A stretch of DNA of 64,000 bases from CAMPJU01 sp036675265 (GTDB taxonomy: Bacteria > Pseudomonadota > Gammaproteobacteria > Xanthomonadales > Xanthomonadaceae), in contig JAKFFJ010000028.1 in assembly GCA_036675265.1 (NCBI GenBank), forward strand, positions 1-64,000. Reading direction: 5' to 3'. The position numbers were made by a program, and so were the translations under genes. The notes under the pieces are model-generated. The model worked only from the letters and a program-made list of their open reading frames with translations, did no database searches and was not told the DNA's origin. The first letter of the stretch is position 1. Each line of letters starts with the position of its first letter. This document shows positions 35,585 to 44,158 of the stretch, piece after piece.

Positions 35585-36691
35585 ATGCCCGTCGCAGGCG
35601 GCCTGTTGTGCTACTGCCGCGGTGGGTTCGAGCCCGAACTGGCCGCCGAGCTCGGGGAAAAGGCGGCCGAAGCGGGATTCGCCGGCCATGCCCGGACCGA
35701 ACGCGGATCCGGGTACGTCGTGTTCGCTGGCGTCGATGGCGACGCGCTGTCGCGGGCGCTGCCGTTCGACGCCCTCGTCTTCGCGCGACAGAAGCTGCGA
35801 CTGCTCGGCGAGTTGCGCGCGTTGCCCGCAGGCGACCGCATCGCGCCGATCCTCGAGTGCCTGGCCGGCGCGCGGCACGCGGGCCAGGCACCTTTCGGCA
35901 CGCTCCTGGTCGAGCATCCGGACTCGGACGCGGGCAAGCCGCTGGCCGGCCTCGCGCGCAGCTTCGCCAACGCACTGCGCCCGGCCCTGCGCGACGCAGG
36001 CCTGCTCGCGGCACGCGAGGAGCAGGCGGGCGAGCGGCTGCATGCGTGCTTCGTCGCCGGCGACCACGTGCTGCTCGCGACCTCGGATCCGCGCGACAGC
36101 GCGCCGTGGCCGCTCGGCATCCCGCGGCTGCGCCTCCATCCCGACGCACCCTCGCGCTCGGCGCTCAAGCTCGAGGAAGCGTTGCTGGTGCTGCTCGCTC
36201 CCGGCGAGCGCGCGCGCCTGCTGCAGCCGGGCATGCGCGCCGCGGACCTTGGCGCGGCGCCCGGCGGCTGGACCTGGGTGCTGGCGCGCCACGGCCTGCA
36301 CGTGACCGCGATCGACAACGGACCACTGCGGCCGCACCTGTTCGATACCGGGCTGGTCGAGCACCTGCGCGCGGACGGGTTCGCCTGGCGGCCGCCCCGG
36401 CCGCTCGACTGGATGGTGTGCGACATGGTCGAGCAGCCACGCCGGGTGGCCTCGCGCATGGCGGACTGGCTGCGCGAAGGCTGGTGCCGCAACGCGGTGT
36501 TCAACCTCAAGCTGCCGATGAAGAAGCGGTGGGACGAGACCCGCCTGTGCCTGGACATCCTGCGTCGCGAATCCGGGCGCCCGCTGGTCCTGCGTGCCCG
36601 CCAGCTCTTCCACGACCGCGAGGAAATCACGCTGCATGCACGCGTCGCCGAGGAGCGAAGCGGCCATTCAGCGGCGGTTGCCCGGAATTGA
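35585..36691 (+). CDS. rlmM: 23S rRNA 2'-O-ribose methyltransferase RlmM (C2498)
   Basis: RlmM methylates C2498 of 23S rRNA using SAM. The 368-residue protein has an N-terminal THUMP-like region, the SAM motif DLGAAPGGWTWVL, the VCDMVEQPRRVA strand and the catalytic-type NLKLPMKKRW segment. The length matches the family. It closes the glnS-deaminase-rlmM cluster. Confidence 0.94.
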   Translation: MPVAGGLLCYCRGGFEPELAAELGEKAAEAGFAGHARTERGSGYVVFAGVDGDALSRALPFDALVFARQKLRLLGELRALPAGDRIAPILECLAGARHAGQAPFGTLLVEHPDSDAGKPLAGLARSFANALRPALRDAGLLAAREEQAGERLHACFVAGDHVLLATSDPRDSAPWPLGIPRLRLHPDAPSRSALKLEEALLVLLAPGERARLLQPGMRAADLGAAPGGWTWVLARHGLHVTAIDNGPLRPHLFDTGLVEHLRADGFAWRPPRPLDWMVCDMVEQPRRVASRMADWLREGWCRNAVFNLKLPMKKRWDETRLCLDILRRESGRPLVLRARQLFHDREEITLHARVAEERSGHSAAVARN

Positions 36692-36748
36692 CGGGCGTTT
36701 GATGGGCCGCCGCGTACGGTGGCCGTTCCTCCCACGAAGGGTATCCCC

Positions 36749-37531
36749 ATGACCCGCACGACCATCCGCAATACACGCACCCGAGTCCTCGCCCTGGCCG
36801 TGCTGACGGCCATCGGCATGAGCGGTATCGCCTACGCACAGGTCGAGGCGCCGCGCGACGACGCCGTGGAAGACGCCGAGGAAAGCCGCGACGACGCGGT
36901 CGATGCCGCCGAGGCCGCCGAGGCCGCCGCAGAGTCCGCCGAGGCAGCCGCCACGGTGGCCGACGTCCTCGAGGACACCCCGGCGCCGACCGTCGGTGGC
37001 GCAGTCGCCGCGGACCTCAACGCCGCCGTTGCCGTCGACGCGGCGATGGCCGCCGGCGAGGCCGCCGAAACCGCCGCCGAAGCCGCGGCCGCCGCCAACT
37101 CGGCCCTGAAGGCTACCGAGGACGGCTCCAACCCGATCGGCACCGCCCTCGAGGCAGAAGCCGCCGAAAGCGTCGCGCACGCGGCCGCCCATGGCGCCGT
37201 CAACGCCGCCGTGACCGCCGAAGCCGCCGCGTCCGCGACGGCCCAGGCGGTCGCCCCGCCGCCCGCGGCCCTGGTCGCCGTCCCGGTCGTCCCGGTCCCG
37301 GCCAACGCGCAGGTCGTCACCGTCAACTCGATGCCGGGCAACTCGATCTCCAGCAACTACCAGATCGACTTCGCGGCCACCGACAAGAACGGCGATGGCG
37401 TCGTGGTCCGCAGCGAGGTCAAGGGCAACCCCGACCTGCAGCGCGAGTTCCATGTCGTCGACCTGGACAACAACGGCCGCCTCACGGCCGTCGAGCTCCA
37501 GGACTGGATCGATCCGCTGACGCTGCAGTGA
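36749..37531 (+). CDS. Exported Ala/Glu-rich protein with two EF-hands
   Basis: I do not recognise a named family. The 260-residue product has a signal peptide (about 1-30, ending IAYA). A highly Ala/Glu/Asp-rich stretch (31-165) with AEAAEAAAESAEAAA-type periodicity suggests long helix or coiled coil. A Pro/Val linker (168-188) then leads to two consensus EF-hand calcium loops at 212-223 (DKNGDGVVVRSE) and 238-249 (DLDNNGRLTAVE). It is probably a periplasmic or surface calcium-binding protein. The ribosome binding site is GAAGGG and a terminator follows. Confidence 0.72.
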   Translation: MTRTTIRNTRTRVLALAVLTAIGMSGIAYAQVEAPRDDAVEDAEESRDDAVDAAEAAEAAAESAEAAATVADVLEDTPAPTVGGAVAADLNAAVAVDAAMAAGEAAETAAEAAAAANSALKATEDGSNPIGTALEAEAAESVAHAAAHGAVNAAVTAEAAASATAQAVAPPPAALVAVPVVPVPANAQVVTVNSMPGNSISSNYQIDFAATDKNGDGVVVRSEVKGNPDLQREFHVVDLDNNGRLTAVELQDWIDPLTLQ

Positions 37532-37556
37532 TCCGGCAATAGCAACACGCGACACG

Positions 37557-37589
37557 CAGGGGCCGCCGATTGGCGGCTCCTGTTTTTTT
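37557..37589 (+). terminator. Intrinsic terminator of the EF-hand gene
   Basis: An 11-bp stem with one G-T wobble (37557-37567 with 37572-37582, loop GATT) is followed directly by seven T residues on the plus strand. It begins 25 nt after the stop codon. Confidence 0.92.
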
Positions 37590-37603
37590 GGTGTCGGGTT
37601 CCG

Positions 37604-38797
37604 TCAGGCGCCCGCGGCGTGGCGCCAGAGCGCGCGGCGCAGGGGCGCGATGCGTCCCGTGAGGCCGAGCAAGGGGCCGCGCAAGGCCGTCGCGACCGGG
37701 TGCGCGTTGCTGCACGCAAGGTTGATGGCGTCGAACGCGCGCGCGGCCACCGTCGCTTCGCTGTGCCTGGTGCGTGACCAGCGCGCGAGGCCGTTCGCCG
37801 TCGACCAGTCGCGCCCGTCCGACAGCATCCGCATGGCGTGGCGCTGCAACGCCGCTGCGTCGCGGAGCCCGAGGTTGACGCCCTGCCCGGCCAGCGGATG
37901 GACCACGTGCGCCGCGTCGCCGACCACCACGACGCGCCCTGCGTGCTGGGTGCGCGCCAACTGCGTGCGCAACGGGAACGCGACGCGGGGCGACACGGGT
38001 TCCAGTTCGCCGATCCAGCGATCCGAGGCGCGGGTGAGCTCGCGCGCGAACGCCGCGTCGTCGAGGTCGAGCACGCGCGAAGCCTCCGCGTCGGGCAACG
38101 TCCAGACGATCGAGCTGGTGCGGCCGCCACCGCCGCATGGGAGCAACGCCAGTGGCCCGCCCGGCAGGAAACGCTGCCATGCCGTGTCGCGGTGGGACTC
38201 GCTGCCTCGTACGTAACCGACGACGGCGCGCTGCCCATGGCCGCGGCCGTCGACCTCGATGCCCGCCAGTCCGCGCAGCACCGACGCCGCGCCATCCGCG
38301 GCCACCGCGAGCCGCGCGGCAAGCGTGCCGCCGTCCCCCAGCCCGAGCGACGCCACGGCGCCGTCCTGTTCGAGCGTGACCACCGACTTGCCCGGATGCA
38401 CCGTGACCCCCGCCTGCGCCATCGCCGACCACAACCGGTCGACCAGCAACCCGTGTTCCACGATCCAGCCGAGCTCGCGCCGCCCCAGCGTGTCGGCATC
38501 GAACGACAGGGCGCCGCCCCCCGCGGCGTCGCGCACGACCATGCGCCGATAGGGATGCGCGCTCGACCGGACCGCATCCCACGCACCCAGCGTGTCGAGC
38601 CAGGCCGCGTTGTCCGGCGCCAGGGCATAGACGCGAAGGTCGGGTGCTTCCGCGGACCACGGCGCCGGCATCCGCGCCTCCACCAGTGCCACCGACAGGC
38701 CGAGCCGCGCGAACCCGACGGCGGCCGCCGCGCCCACCACGCCGCCACCGACGACGGCGACATCCAGCAGGTCCCGCACGGGCTTGCGGACGCTCAC
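37604..38797 (-). CDS. UbiH/UbiF/VisC-type FAD monooxygenase (UbiI-like)
   Basis: A 397-residue flavin hydroxylase that most likely adds one of the ring hydroxyls of ubiquinone. It has the N-terminal FAD motif VVGGGVVGAAAAVG, the DG motif VAADGAASVLRG and the second FAD motif VGDAAHVVHPLAGQG. The start is GTG 38797 overlapping the stop of the ubiH-like gene (GTGA). Whether it acts at C5 (UbiI) or C6 (UbiF/Coq7) cannot be told from sequence alone. Confidence 0.87.
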   Translation of the reverse strand: MSVRKPVRDLLDVAVVGGGVVGAAAAVGFARLGLSVALVEARMPAPWSAEAPDLRVYALAPDNAAWLDTLGAWDAVRSSAHPYRRMVVRDAAGGGALSFDADTLGRRELGWIVEHGLLVDRLWSAMAQAGVTVHPGKSVVTLEQDGAVASLGLGDGGTLAARLAVAADGAASVLRGLAGIEVDGRGHGQRAVVGYVRGSESHRDTAWQRFLPGGPLALLPCGGGGRTSSIVWTLPDAEASRVLDLDDAAFARELTRASDRWIGELEPVSPRVAFPLRTQLARTQHAGRVVVVGDAAHVVHPLAGQGVNLGLRDAAALQRHAMRMLSDGRDWSTANGLARWSRTRHSEATVAARAFDAINLACSNAHPVATALRGPLLGLTGRIAPLRRALWRHAAGA

Positions 38798-40023
38798 GCG
38801 TGGTCCCCGCGGGCGAGCAGCGGCGTATCGCCGCGATAGCCCATCGCCCCGCCCACCAGCGCCGCCTGCGCGGTGGGTGACGCCGCCAGCGCCACCAGGC
38901 CGAGCGACCGCAACACACCCGCCAGGGGCGTGTCGTTGGCGGTCATTCGCGCCAGGCCATCGGAGAAGGCCAACGTCCGCGTGCGGTCCTCGCGCCGCCC
39001 GCGTTCCCAGGCCTCCAGCACCGCAGGCGCGCCGCAATCCCCCGGGTGGCCATTGCCGCGATGGGCCTCGATCGCCTCGACCAGTGCCAGCGCATCCCGC
39101 AACCCCAGGTTGAAGCCCTGCGCGCCGATGGGGTGCAGCGTCTGCGCGGCGTTGCCGACCACGACCGCGCGCGGCGCGACCGTCCGCTCCGCCACCACCC
39201 GGACCATCGGGTACGCGGCGCGCGGCCCCCCCTGCACGAACTTTCCCGCGCGCCATCCCATCGCAGCCTGCAGCCGCGCCAGCCAGCCCGCATCGTCCAG
39301 TGCGGCCACGGCCCCGGCGCCTGCAGCGGAGACGCCATGCACCACGCCGTGGCATCCGTCGCCGCGCGGCAGCAGGGCGGTCGGCCCGTGCGCGCCGAAG
39401 CGTTCCCACGCGGTGCCGTCCGGCGCACGCGACAGGCGCACGCGCCCTGCCATCAGCACCTGCCCGTAATCGTGGCGCGCCACGCCGATGCCCAACGCGT
39501 CCCGCACGGTGCTGTTCGTGCCGTCCGCGGCCACCAGCAGCGTTGCCGCGAGCCCACGTTCGGCGTTTCCCTCGACGATCCGCACGCGCCGCAAGTTGCC
39601 TTCCACCCCGGCGAGGCCGGCGAACCGCGCCGGCCGGTAACGCGCGATCCCCGTGGCTTCGGTGAGGCGCGCCTCCAGCGCATCGCCGAAGTCGCGCGCG
39701 ACGACCACCTGCCCGAACGCGTCGCGGCCGTGGTCGCGCGCCTCCAGCACCACGCGGCCGAAATCCCCCTGCCGGCTGGCATGGATGCGGCGGATCGGCG
39801 CCGGCGGCGTGCGCAGGTGCCGCATCACGCCCAGCGCGTTCAACGCGTTCACCGTCGCCTCTGCGAAGCTGAGGCTGCGCTCGTCGAACGCCGGCGGCAA
39901 CGCCCCGGGCGGCGCGGCATCGACCAGGCCGACGTCGATGCCGGCGCGGTCCAGCGCGATCGCCAGGCTGGCGCCGACCAGTCCACCGCCGACGACCAGC
40001 ACGCCATGGCCATGGTGTTCCAT
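38794..40023 (-). CDS. ubiH: 2-octaprenyl-6-methoxyphenol hydroxylase
   Basis: A 409-residue FAD monooxygenase of ubiquinone synthesis. It has FAD motif VVGGGLVGASLAIA, VAADGTNSTVRDAL and VGNAAQTLHPIGAQGFNLG; this GNAAQ variant is typical of UbiH. It is coupled to the second hydroxylase by a GTGA overlap, so the pair probably works in consecutive hydroxylations in the Ubi complex. A TAGCAT -10-like element lies in the gap divergent from the DUF6580 gene. Confidence 0.9.
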   Translation of the reverse strand: MEHHGHGVLVVGGGLVGASLAIALDRAGIDVGLVDAAPPGALPPAFDERSLSFAEATVNALNALGVMRHLRTPPAPIRRIHASRQGDFGRVVLEARDHGRDAFGQVVVARDFGDALEARLTEATGIARYRPARFAGLAGVEGNLRRVRIVEGNAERGLAATLLVAADGTNSTVRDALGIGVARHDYGQVLMAGRVRLSRAPDGTAWERFGAHGPTALLPRGDGCHGVVHGVSAAGAGAVAALDDAGWLARLQAAMGWRAGKFVQGGPRAAYPMVRVVAERTVAPRAVVVGNAAQTLHPIGAQGFNLGLRDALALVEAIEAHRGNGHPGDCGAPAVLEAWERGRREDRTRTLAFSDGLARMTANDTPLAGVLRSLGLVALAASPTAQAALVGGAMGYRGDTPLLARGDHA

Positions 40024-40100
40024 CGATGAAGCCCTGCCGGGTCGGCGCTGCACGGGGTGCGCTATGCTAGCGCCCCCGCAGGCAGGGCCTTTCGCAACGC

Positions 40101-40679
40101 ATGAACCAGCCCCCGAACGACTCCACTTCCATTGCCCCCGGGCCGTGGCTCCTGGCCACGCTGATCCTGGTCGCCGCGCTCTCGCGCCTGCTGCCGCATC
40201 CGCCGAATTTCTCCCCCGTCGAGGCGATCGCGCTGTTCGGCGGCGCGTTCTTCGCGTCGCGGGCGCTCGCGTTGCTGGTGCCGCTGCTGGCGATGCTGGT
40301 GGCGGACGTCGTCCTGGGCCTGCTGCATGGGGGGCTGTACGCCGGCTGGTTCGGCAGCGCCGGCTTCTGGCTGGTGTACCTCTGCATCGCCGCTTCGGTC
40401 GCGCTCGGATTCGGGCTGCGCGGGCGCGCCGGGGCGGGTCGCGTGCTGGGCTTCTGCCTCGCCGGCTCCGTGCTGTTCTTCCTGGTGACCAACTTCGGCG
40501 CGTGGCTGGCGTCACCGGTCTATCCGGCCACGGGCGCCGGGCTGATGCAGGCCTACGTGGCCGGCATCCCGTTCTTCCAGTGGACGGTGCTCGGCACGAT
40601 CGCGTATGCAGCGCTGCTGTTCGGCGGTTTCGGGCTGCTCCGCGCCCGCCTTCCGGTGCTTCGCGCGCAAACCGTCTGA
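40101..40679 (+). CDS. DUF6580 family membrane protein
   Basis: A 192-residue inner-membrane protein with about five transmembrane segments (LLATLILVAALSRLL, ALALLVPLLAMLVADVVLGL, FWLVYLCIAASVALGFGL, FCLAGSVLFFLVTNFGAWL, WTVLGTIAYAALLFGGF). It resembles DUF6580/ECF-S-like putative transport proteins. Its neighbour is a cobalamin adenosyltransferase, so a vitamin-uptake role is possible but unproven. Confidence 0.75.
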   Translation: MNQPPNDSTSIAPGPWLLATLILVAALSRLLPHPPNFSPVEAIALFGGAFFASRALALLVPLLAMLVADVVLGLLHGGLYAGWFGSAGFWLVYLCIAASVALGFGLRGRAGAGRVLGFCLAGSVLFFLVTNFGAWLASPVYPATGAGLMQAYVAGIPFFQWTVLGTIAYAALLFGGFGLLRARLPVLRAQTV

Positions 40680-40685
40680 GCCGCG

Positions 40686-41252
40686 GTGGGCAACCGCCTC
40701 TCCAGGATCTACACGCGGACCGGCGACGACGGCACCACCGGGCTGGGTGACGGCAGCCGGGTGGCGAAGGACGATCCGAGGGTCCATGCGTACGGCACGG
40801 TCGACGAAGCGAATTCCGCCATCGGCCTGCTCCTGGCCGCGGACGTGCCGGACGACATCCGTGCGCTGCTGACAGCGGTGCAGCACCAGCTGTTCGACCT
40901 CGGCGGCGAACTCTGCATCCCGGGCCACGCCGCGGTCACCGGCGCCGACGTCGATGCCCTGGAGCACGCGCTCGATGCGTTCAACGCCGACCTGCCCGCG
41001 CTCCGGGAATTCATCCTGCCGGGCGGCGGCGATGCCGCGGCGCGCTGCCACCTCGCGCGGACCATCGTCCGCCGCGCCGAACGTGCCACCGTGACCCTCG
41101 CGCGCGCCGAAGACGTGCGTGCGGAACCGATCCGCTTCCTCAACCGCCTGTCGGACCTGTTGTTCGTGCTTGCCCGGGTGCTCGCCCGCGCCAGCGGGCA
41201 TGGCGAAACCACGTGGCACCACGACAGGCGCGCTACGCCGCGTCCCCGCTGA
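40686..41252 (+). CDS. Cob(I)alamin adenosyltransferase, PduO type
   Basis: A 188-residue enzyme that transfers adenosyl from ATP to cob(I)alamin or its precursor. The PduO signature is present: YTRTGDDGTTGLGDGSRV at the N-terminus, the VDEANSAIG helix and the conserved RRAERATV and FLNRLSDLLFVLAR helices. The start is GTG 40686, 6 nt after the DUF6580 stop. Its last 20 nt overlap the 3' end of msrB on the other strand. Confidence 0.93.
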   Translation: MGNRLSRIYTRTGDDGTTGLGDGSRVAKDDPRVHAYGTVDEANSAIGLLLAADVPDDIRALLTAVQHQLFDLGGELCIPGHAAVTGADVDALEHALDAFNADLPALREFILPGGGDAAARCHLARTIVRRAERATVTLARAEDVRAEPIRFLNRLSDLLFVLARVLARASGHGETTWHHDRRATPRPR

Positions 41253-41646
41253 CCGCGTCCCCGTCGAAGCCGAGCGCGGCCGAGTTGATGCAATAGCGCA
41301 ACCCGGTCGGCGGCGGCCCGTCCGGGAACACGTGGCCCAGGTGCGACCCGCACCGCGCGCATTTCGCCTCGGTCCGCCGCATCCCGTGGCTCTCGTCGAC
41401 CTGTTCGGCGATCGCCCCTTCTTCCAGGGGCCGGGTGAAGCTGGGCCATCCGCTGCCAGAGTCGAACTTGGCGTCGGACCCGAACAAGGGCGCATCGCAT
41501 GCCGCGCAGGTGTAGCGGCCGGGGGCCTTGTGGTCCCAGAAGCGACCCGTGAACGGCGGCTCGGTGGCCGAACACCGGCACACGGCGTATTGCTCGGGGC
41601 TCAGGCGTTCGCGCCACTCCGCGTCGGTCTTCTCGAAGGTTGCCAC
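41233..41646 (-). CDS. msrB: Peptide methionine sulfoxide reductase MsrB
   Basis: MsrB reduces the R epimer of methionine sulfoxide. The 137-residue protein has two zinc-binding CxxC pairs (CAACDAPLFG and CARCGSHLGH), the conserved GSGWPSF and the catalytic Cys in RYCINSAAL. The start is GTG 41646 with a GGGAGG ribosome binding site 6 nt upstream. It converges on and overlaps the PduO gene by 20 nt. Confidence 0.96.
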   Translation of the reverse strand: MATFEKTDAEWRERLSPEQYAVCRCSATEPPFTGRFWDHKAPGRYTCAACDAPLFGSDAKFDSGSGWPSFTRPLEEGAIAEQVDESHGMRRTEAKCARCGSHLGHVFPDGPPPTGLRYCINSAALGFDGDAVSGDAA

Positions 41647-41807
41647 CTGGTGCCTCCCTTGGGCCGTGCCGGGCAGGGAAGTGTCGCGCGCCGGGGCCGG
41701 GACGGCGTGAACGCCACCGTGACGGCGCGATTGCCAAGCTGCGCCGTCGCGTTGCCCGGGTCGGGACGATGCGGCAATCTAACGACCCTCGCCGAACGGA
41801 TGCCCGC

Positions 41808-44144
41808 GTGCGCCCAGTCTTCCGCCTGCTCCCGCTCCCGTTCTGCATCGCCCTGTCGCTCTCGGCCCGTGCCGACGACCCGCCACCGGATTTCTCGCTG
41901 TGCCCCATCGGCGATGCCATCCCGGCGTTCGAGGACGCGCAGCCGCCCGTGGGCAATCCCGAGGACCGCGCGGACACCCCGACCGACATCGACGGCGACC
42001 AGGTCGCCGGCGTGCAGAACGAGAACCTCATCGTCCGCGGCGACGTGCACCTGCGCCGGGGCGACCAGTTCCTGGGCACCGACAAGCTGACCTACGACAG
42101 CGAGACCGGCGAGTACCTGGCCGAGGGCAGCGTGCGCTACCAGGATTCCGGCATGCGGCTGGTGGCCGAGAGCGCCCAGGGCGACCAGGAGGCCGACAGC
42201 CACCAGCTCAGCGACGTGCGCTACCAGCTCGTGTCGCGGCGCGGCAATGGCCGTGCCGACGAGATCTCGCTGCGCGGCACCACCGGCACGTTGCTGGGAT
42301 CAACCTATTCTTCCTGCGACCCGTCCGACCGCCAGTGGGAATTGCGCGCCGCGCGCATCCAGGTCGACACCGAGACGGGCATGGGCACCGCGCGCAACGC
42401 CACGCTGCACATCGGCAACGTGCCGGTCCTGTACGTGCCGTGGTTCATGTTCCCGGTGGACGACCGGCGCCGCACGGGACTGCTGTATCCCTCCATCGGG
42501 ACGTCCAGCCGCAACGGCTTCGACTGGCGCCAGCCGATCTACCTCAACCTCGCGCCGAACTACGACGCCACCATCGAACCGCGCTTCATGAGCAAGCGCG
42601 GCCTGATGCTGGCCGGCGAGTTCCGCTACCTGCTGGCCGACGGCGCGGGCACCTTCGAGGCGTCCTTCCTCCCGGACGACGACCTGGTGGAGCGCGAACG
42701 CGCCGAGGAGATCGCCGACGGCGTGCCGCCGGAGAACCGGCGCAAGGACAACCGTTCGCAGTTCAGCTTCAACGGCTACCACAACATCGACGAGCGCTGG
42801 CGCGCGAGCGCGAGCCTCAACTGGATCAGCGATCCGTTCTACATCGAGGATTTCAGCAGCAACCTGGAAAACCTGTCGCCGGTCTACATCGCCAGCGACC
42901 TGGGGGTGTCCGGGCGCGGGGAGACGTGGAGCGCCGGCGTCAACGCCACGTATTACCTGTTGTCCGATTACACCCTGTCGGAAGCCGCGCTCCCGCACCA
43001 CCAGCTGCCGCGCGGCTGGTTCCGCTGGGAGAAGCCGCTGCGATCGTGGCTGGTCGCGGGCCTGGATGCGGAGGCCGTGCAGTTCGAGCACTCGGTGCGC
43101 GCGGGTGGCGCGCGCCTGGACCTGAAGCCCTGGTTGAGCATGCCGCTGGAAGGCGACAGCTGGTTCCTGAAGCCGACGGTCGCTTGGCGCCACACGACGT
43201 ACGACCTCGAGGAGGCCTTCGCGCCGTTCGTGGACGACATGACGCCCACGCGCAGCCTGCCGATCACGACGCTGGACGCGGGCGTGTTCCTGGATCGCGA
43301 AACCTCCTGGGGTGGCCAGCGCTACCTGCAGACGCTGGAGCCGCGGCTGTTCTACGTGAACGCCCCCTACCGGGACCACTCCGACATCCCGCTGTTCGAC
43401 ACGCGGCCGCTGACTTTCAGCTGGGGCCAGCTGTTCCGCGACAACCGCTATTCCGGCGCCGACCGGCAGGCCGACGCGAACCAGTTGACGATGGCGGTGA
43501 CCACGCGCCTCATCCGCGAGTCCGACGGCAGCGAGAAGCTGTCGGCGAGCTTCGGCCAGATCCGCTATTTCGACGAGTCGCGCGTCACCGTCCCGGGCGA
43601 GGTGCCGCTGGCACAGGGCAAGTCGGCCTGGGTCGCCGACGTCGGCTACGCCATCAACGACCGCTGGACGGTCAGCGCGTCGTACCAGTGGGACCCCAAG
43701 TTCCGCCGGGAGGACCTGGCGTCGCTGCGCACGCGGTACCTGATCGGCAACGAAGGCGTGGTCAACTTCGGGTACCGCCACCGGCGCGACCTGCTTGAAC
43801 AGGTCGACCTGTCCTTCCTGTACCCGCTGTCGCCGACCTGGAGCGTGGTGGGCCGCTACTACTACTCGCTGTTCGACCGGAAGCTGCTCGAGGGCATCGC
43901 CGGGGTGCAGTGGGACAGCTGCTGCATGGCGGTCCGGGTGGTGGGGCGGCGCTATGTCCGCAACCGGGACGGCGACCTGAACAACACCCTGATGGTGGAG
44001 GTCGAACTCAAGGGCCTGGGATCGGCGGGGCGCGACGCAAGGGGCGTCCTGCGCCGTGGTATTCTCGGCTATTACCGCGACGACCTGTATCTCGTGCCGC
44101 CGCCCGACGTGCGCGAAGACGGGCGTGCCCCGGACCCCTACTGA
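41808..44144 (+). CDS. lptD: LPS-assembly protein LptD
   Basis: LptD is the outer-membrane barrel that, with LptE, inserts lipopolysaccharide into the outer leaflet. The 778-residue protein has a signal peptide (about 1-22), an N-terminal OstA-like periplasmic beta-jellyroll and a large beta-barrel. All four disulfide cysteines are present: Cys32, Cys170 and the adjacent pair in WDSCCMAV near the C-terminus; E. coli has 31, 173, 724 and 725. That fit favours GTG 41808; ATG 41769 in the same frame would add 13 residues before the signal. Confidence 0.95.
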   Translation: MRPVFRLLPLPFCIALSLSARADDPPPDFSLCPIGDAIPAFEDAQPPVGNPEDRADTPTDIDGDQVAGVQNENLIVRGDVHLRRGDQFLGTDKLTYDSETGEYLAEGSVRYQDSGMRLVAESAQGDQEADSHQLSDVRYQLVSRRGNGRADEISLRGTTGTLLGSTYSSCDPSDRQWELRAARIQVDTETGMGTARNATLHIGNVPVLYVPWFMFPVDDRRRTGLLYPSIGTSSRNGFDWRQPIYLNLAPNYDATIEPRFMSKRGLMLAGEFRYLLADGAGTFEASFLPDDDLVERERAEEIADGVPPENRRKDNRSQFSFNGYHNIDERWRASASLNWISDPFYIEDFSSNLENLSPVYIASDLGVSGRGETWSAGVNATYYLLSDYTLSEAALPHHQLPRGWFRWEKPLRSWLVAGLDAEAVQFEHSVRAGGARLDLKPWLSMPLEGDSWFLKPTVAWRHTTYDLEEAFAPFVDDMTPTRSLPITTLDAGVFLDRETSWGGQRYLQTLEPRLFYVNAPYRDHSDIPLFDTRPLTFSWGQLFRDNRYSGADRQADANQLTMAVTTRLIRESDGSEKLSASFGQIRYFDESRVTVPGEVPLAQGKSAWVADVGYAINDRWTVSASYQWDPKFRREDLASLRTRYLIGNEGVVNFGYRHRRDLLEQVDLSFLYPLSPTWSVVGRYYYSLFDRKLLEGIAGVQWDSCCMAVRVVGRRYVRNRDGDLNNTLMVEVELKGLGSAGRDARGVLRRGILGYYRDDLYLVPPPDVREDGRAPDPY

Positions 44145-44158
44145 AACGACGCCGCCCG

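Noticed and set aside
39120..39200. Apparent loss of the GDAAH motif in the UbiH-like protein (VGNAAQTLHP)
   Set aside because: GNAAQ is, as far as I recall, the normal form in UbiH proteins, while the neighbouring UbiI-like protein has GDAAH.
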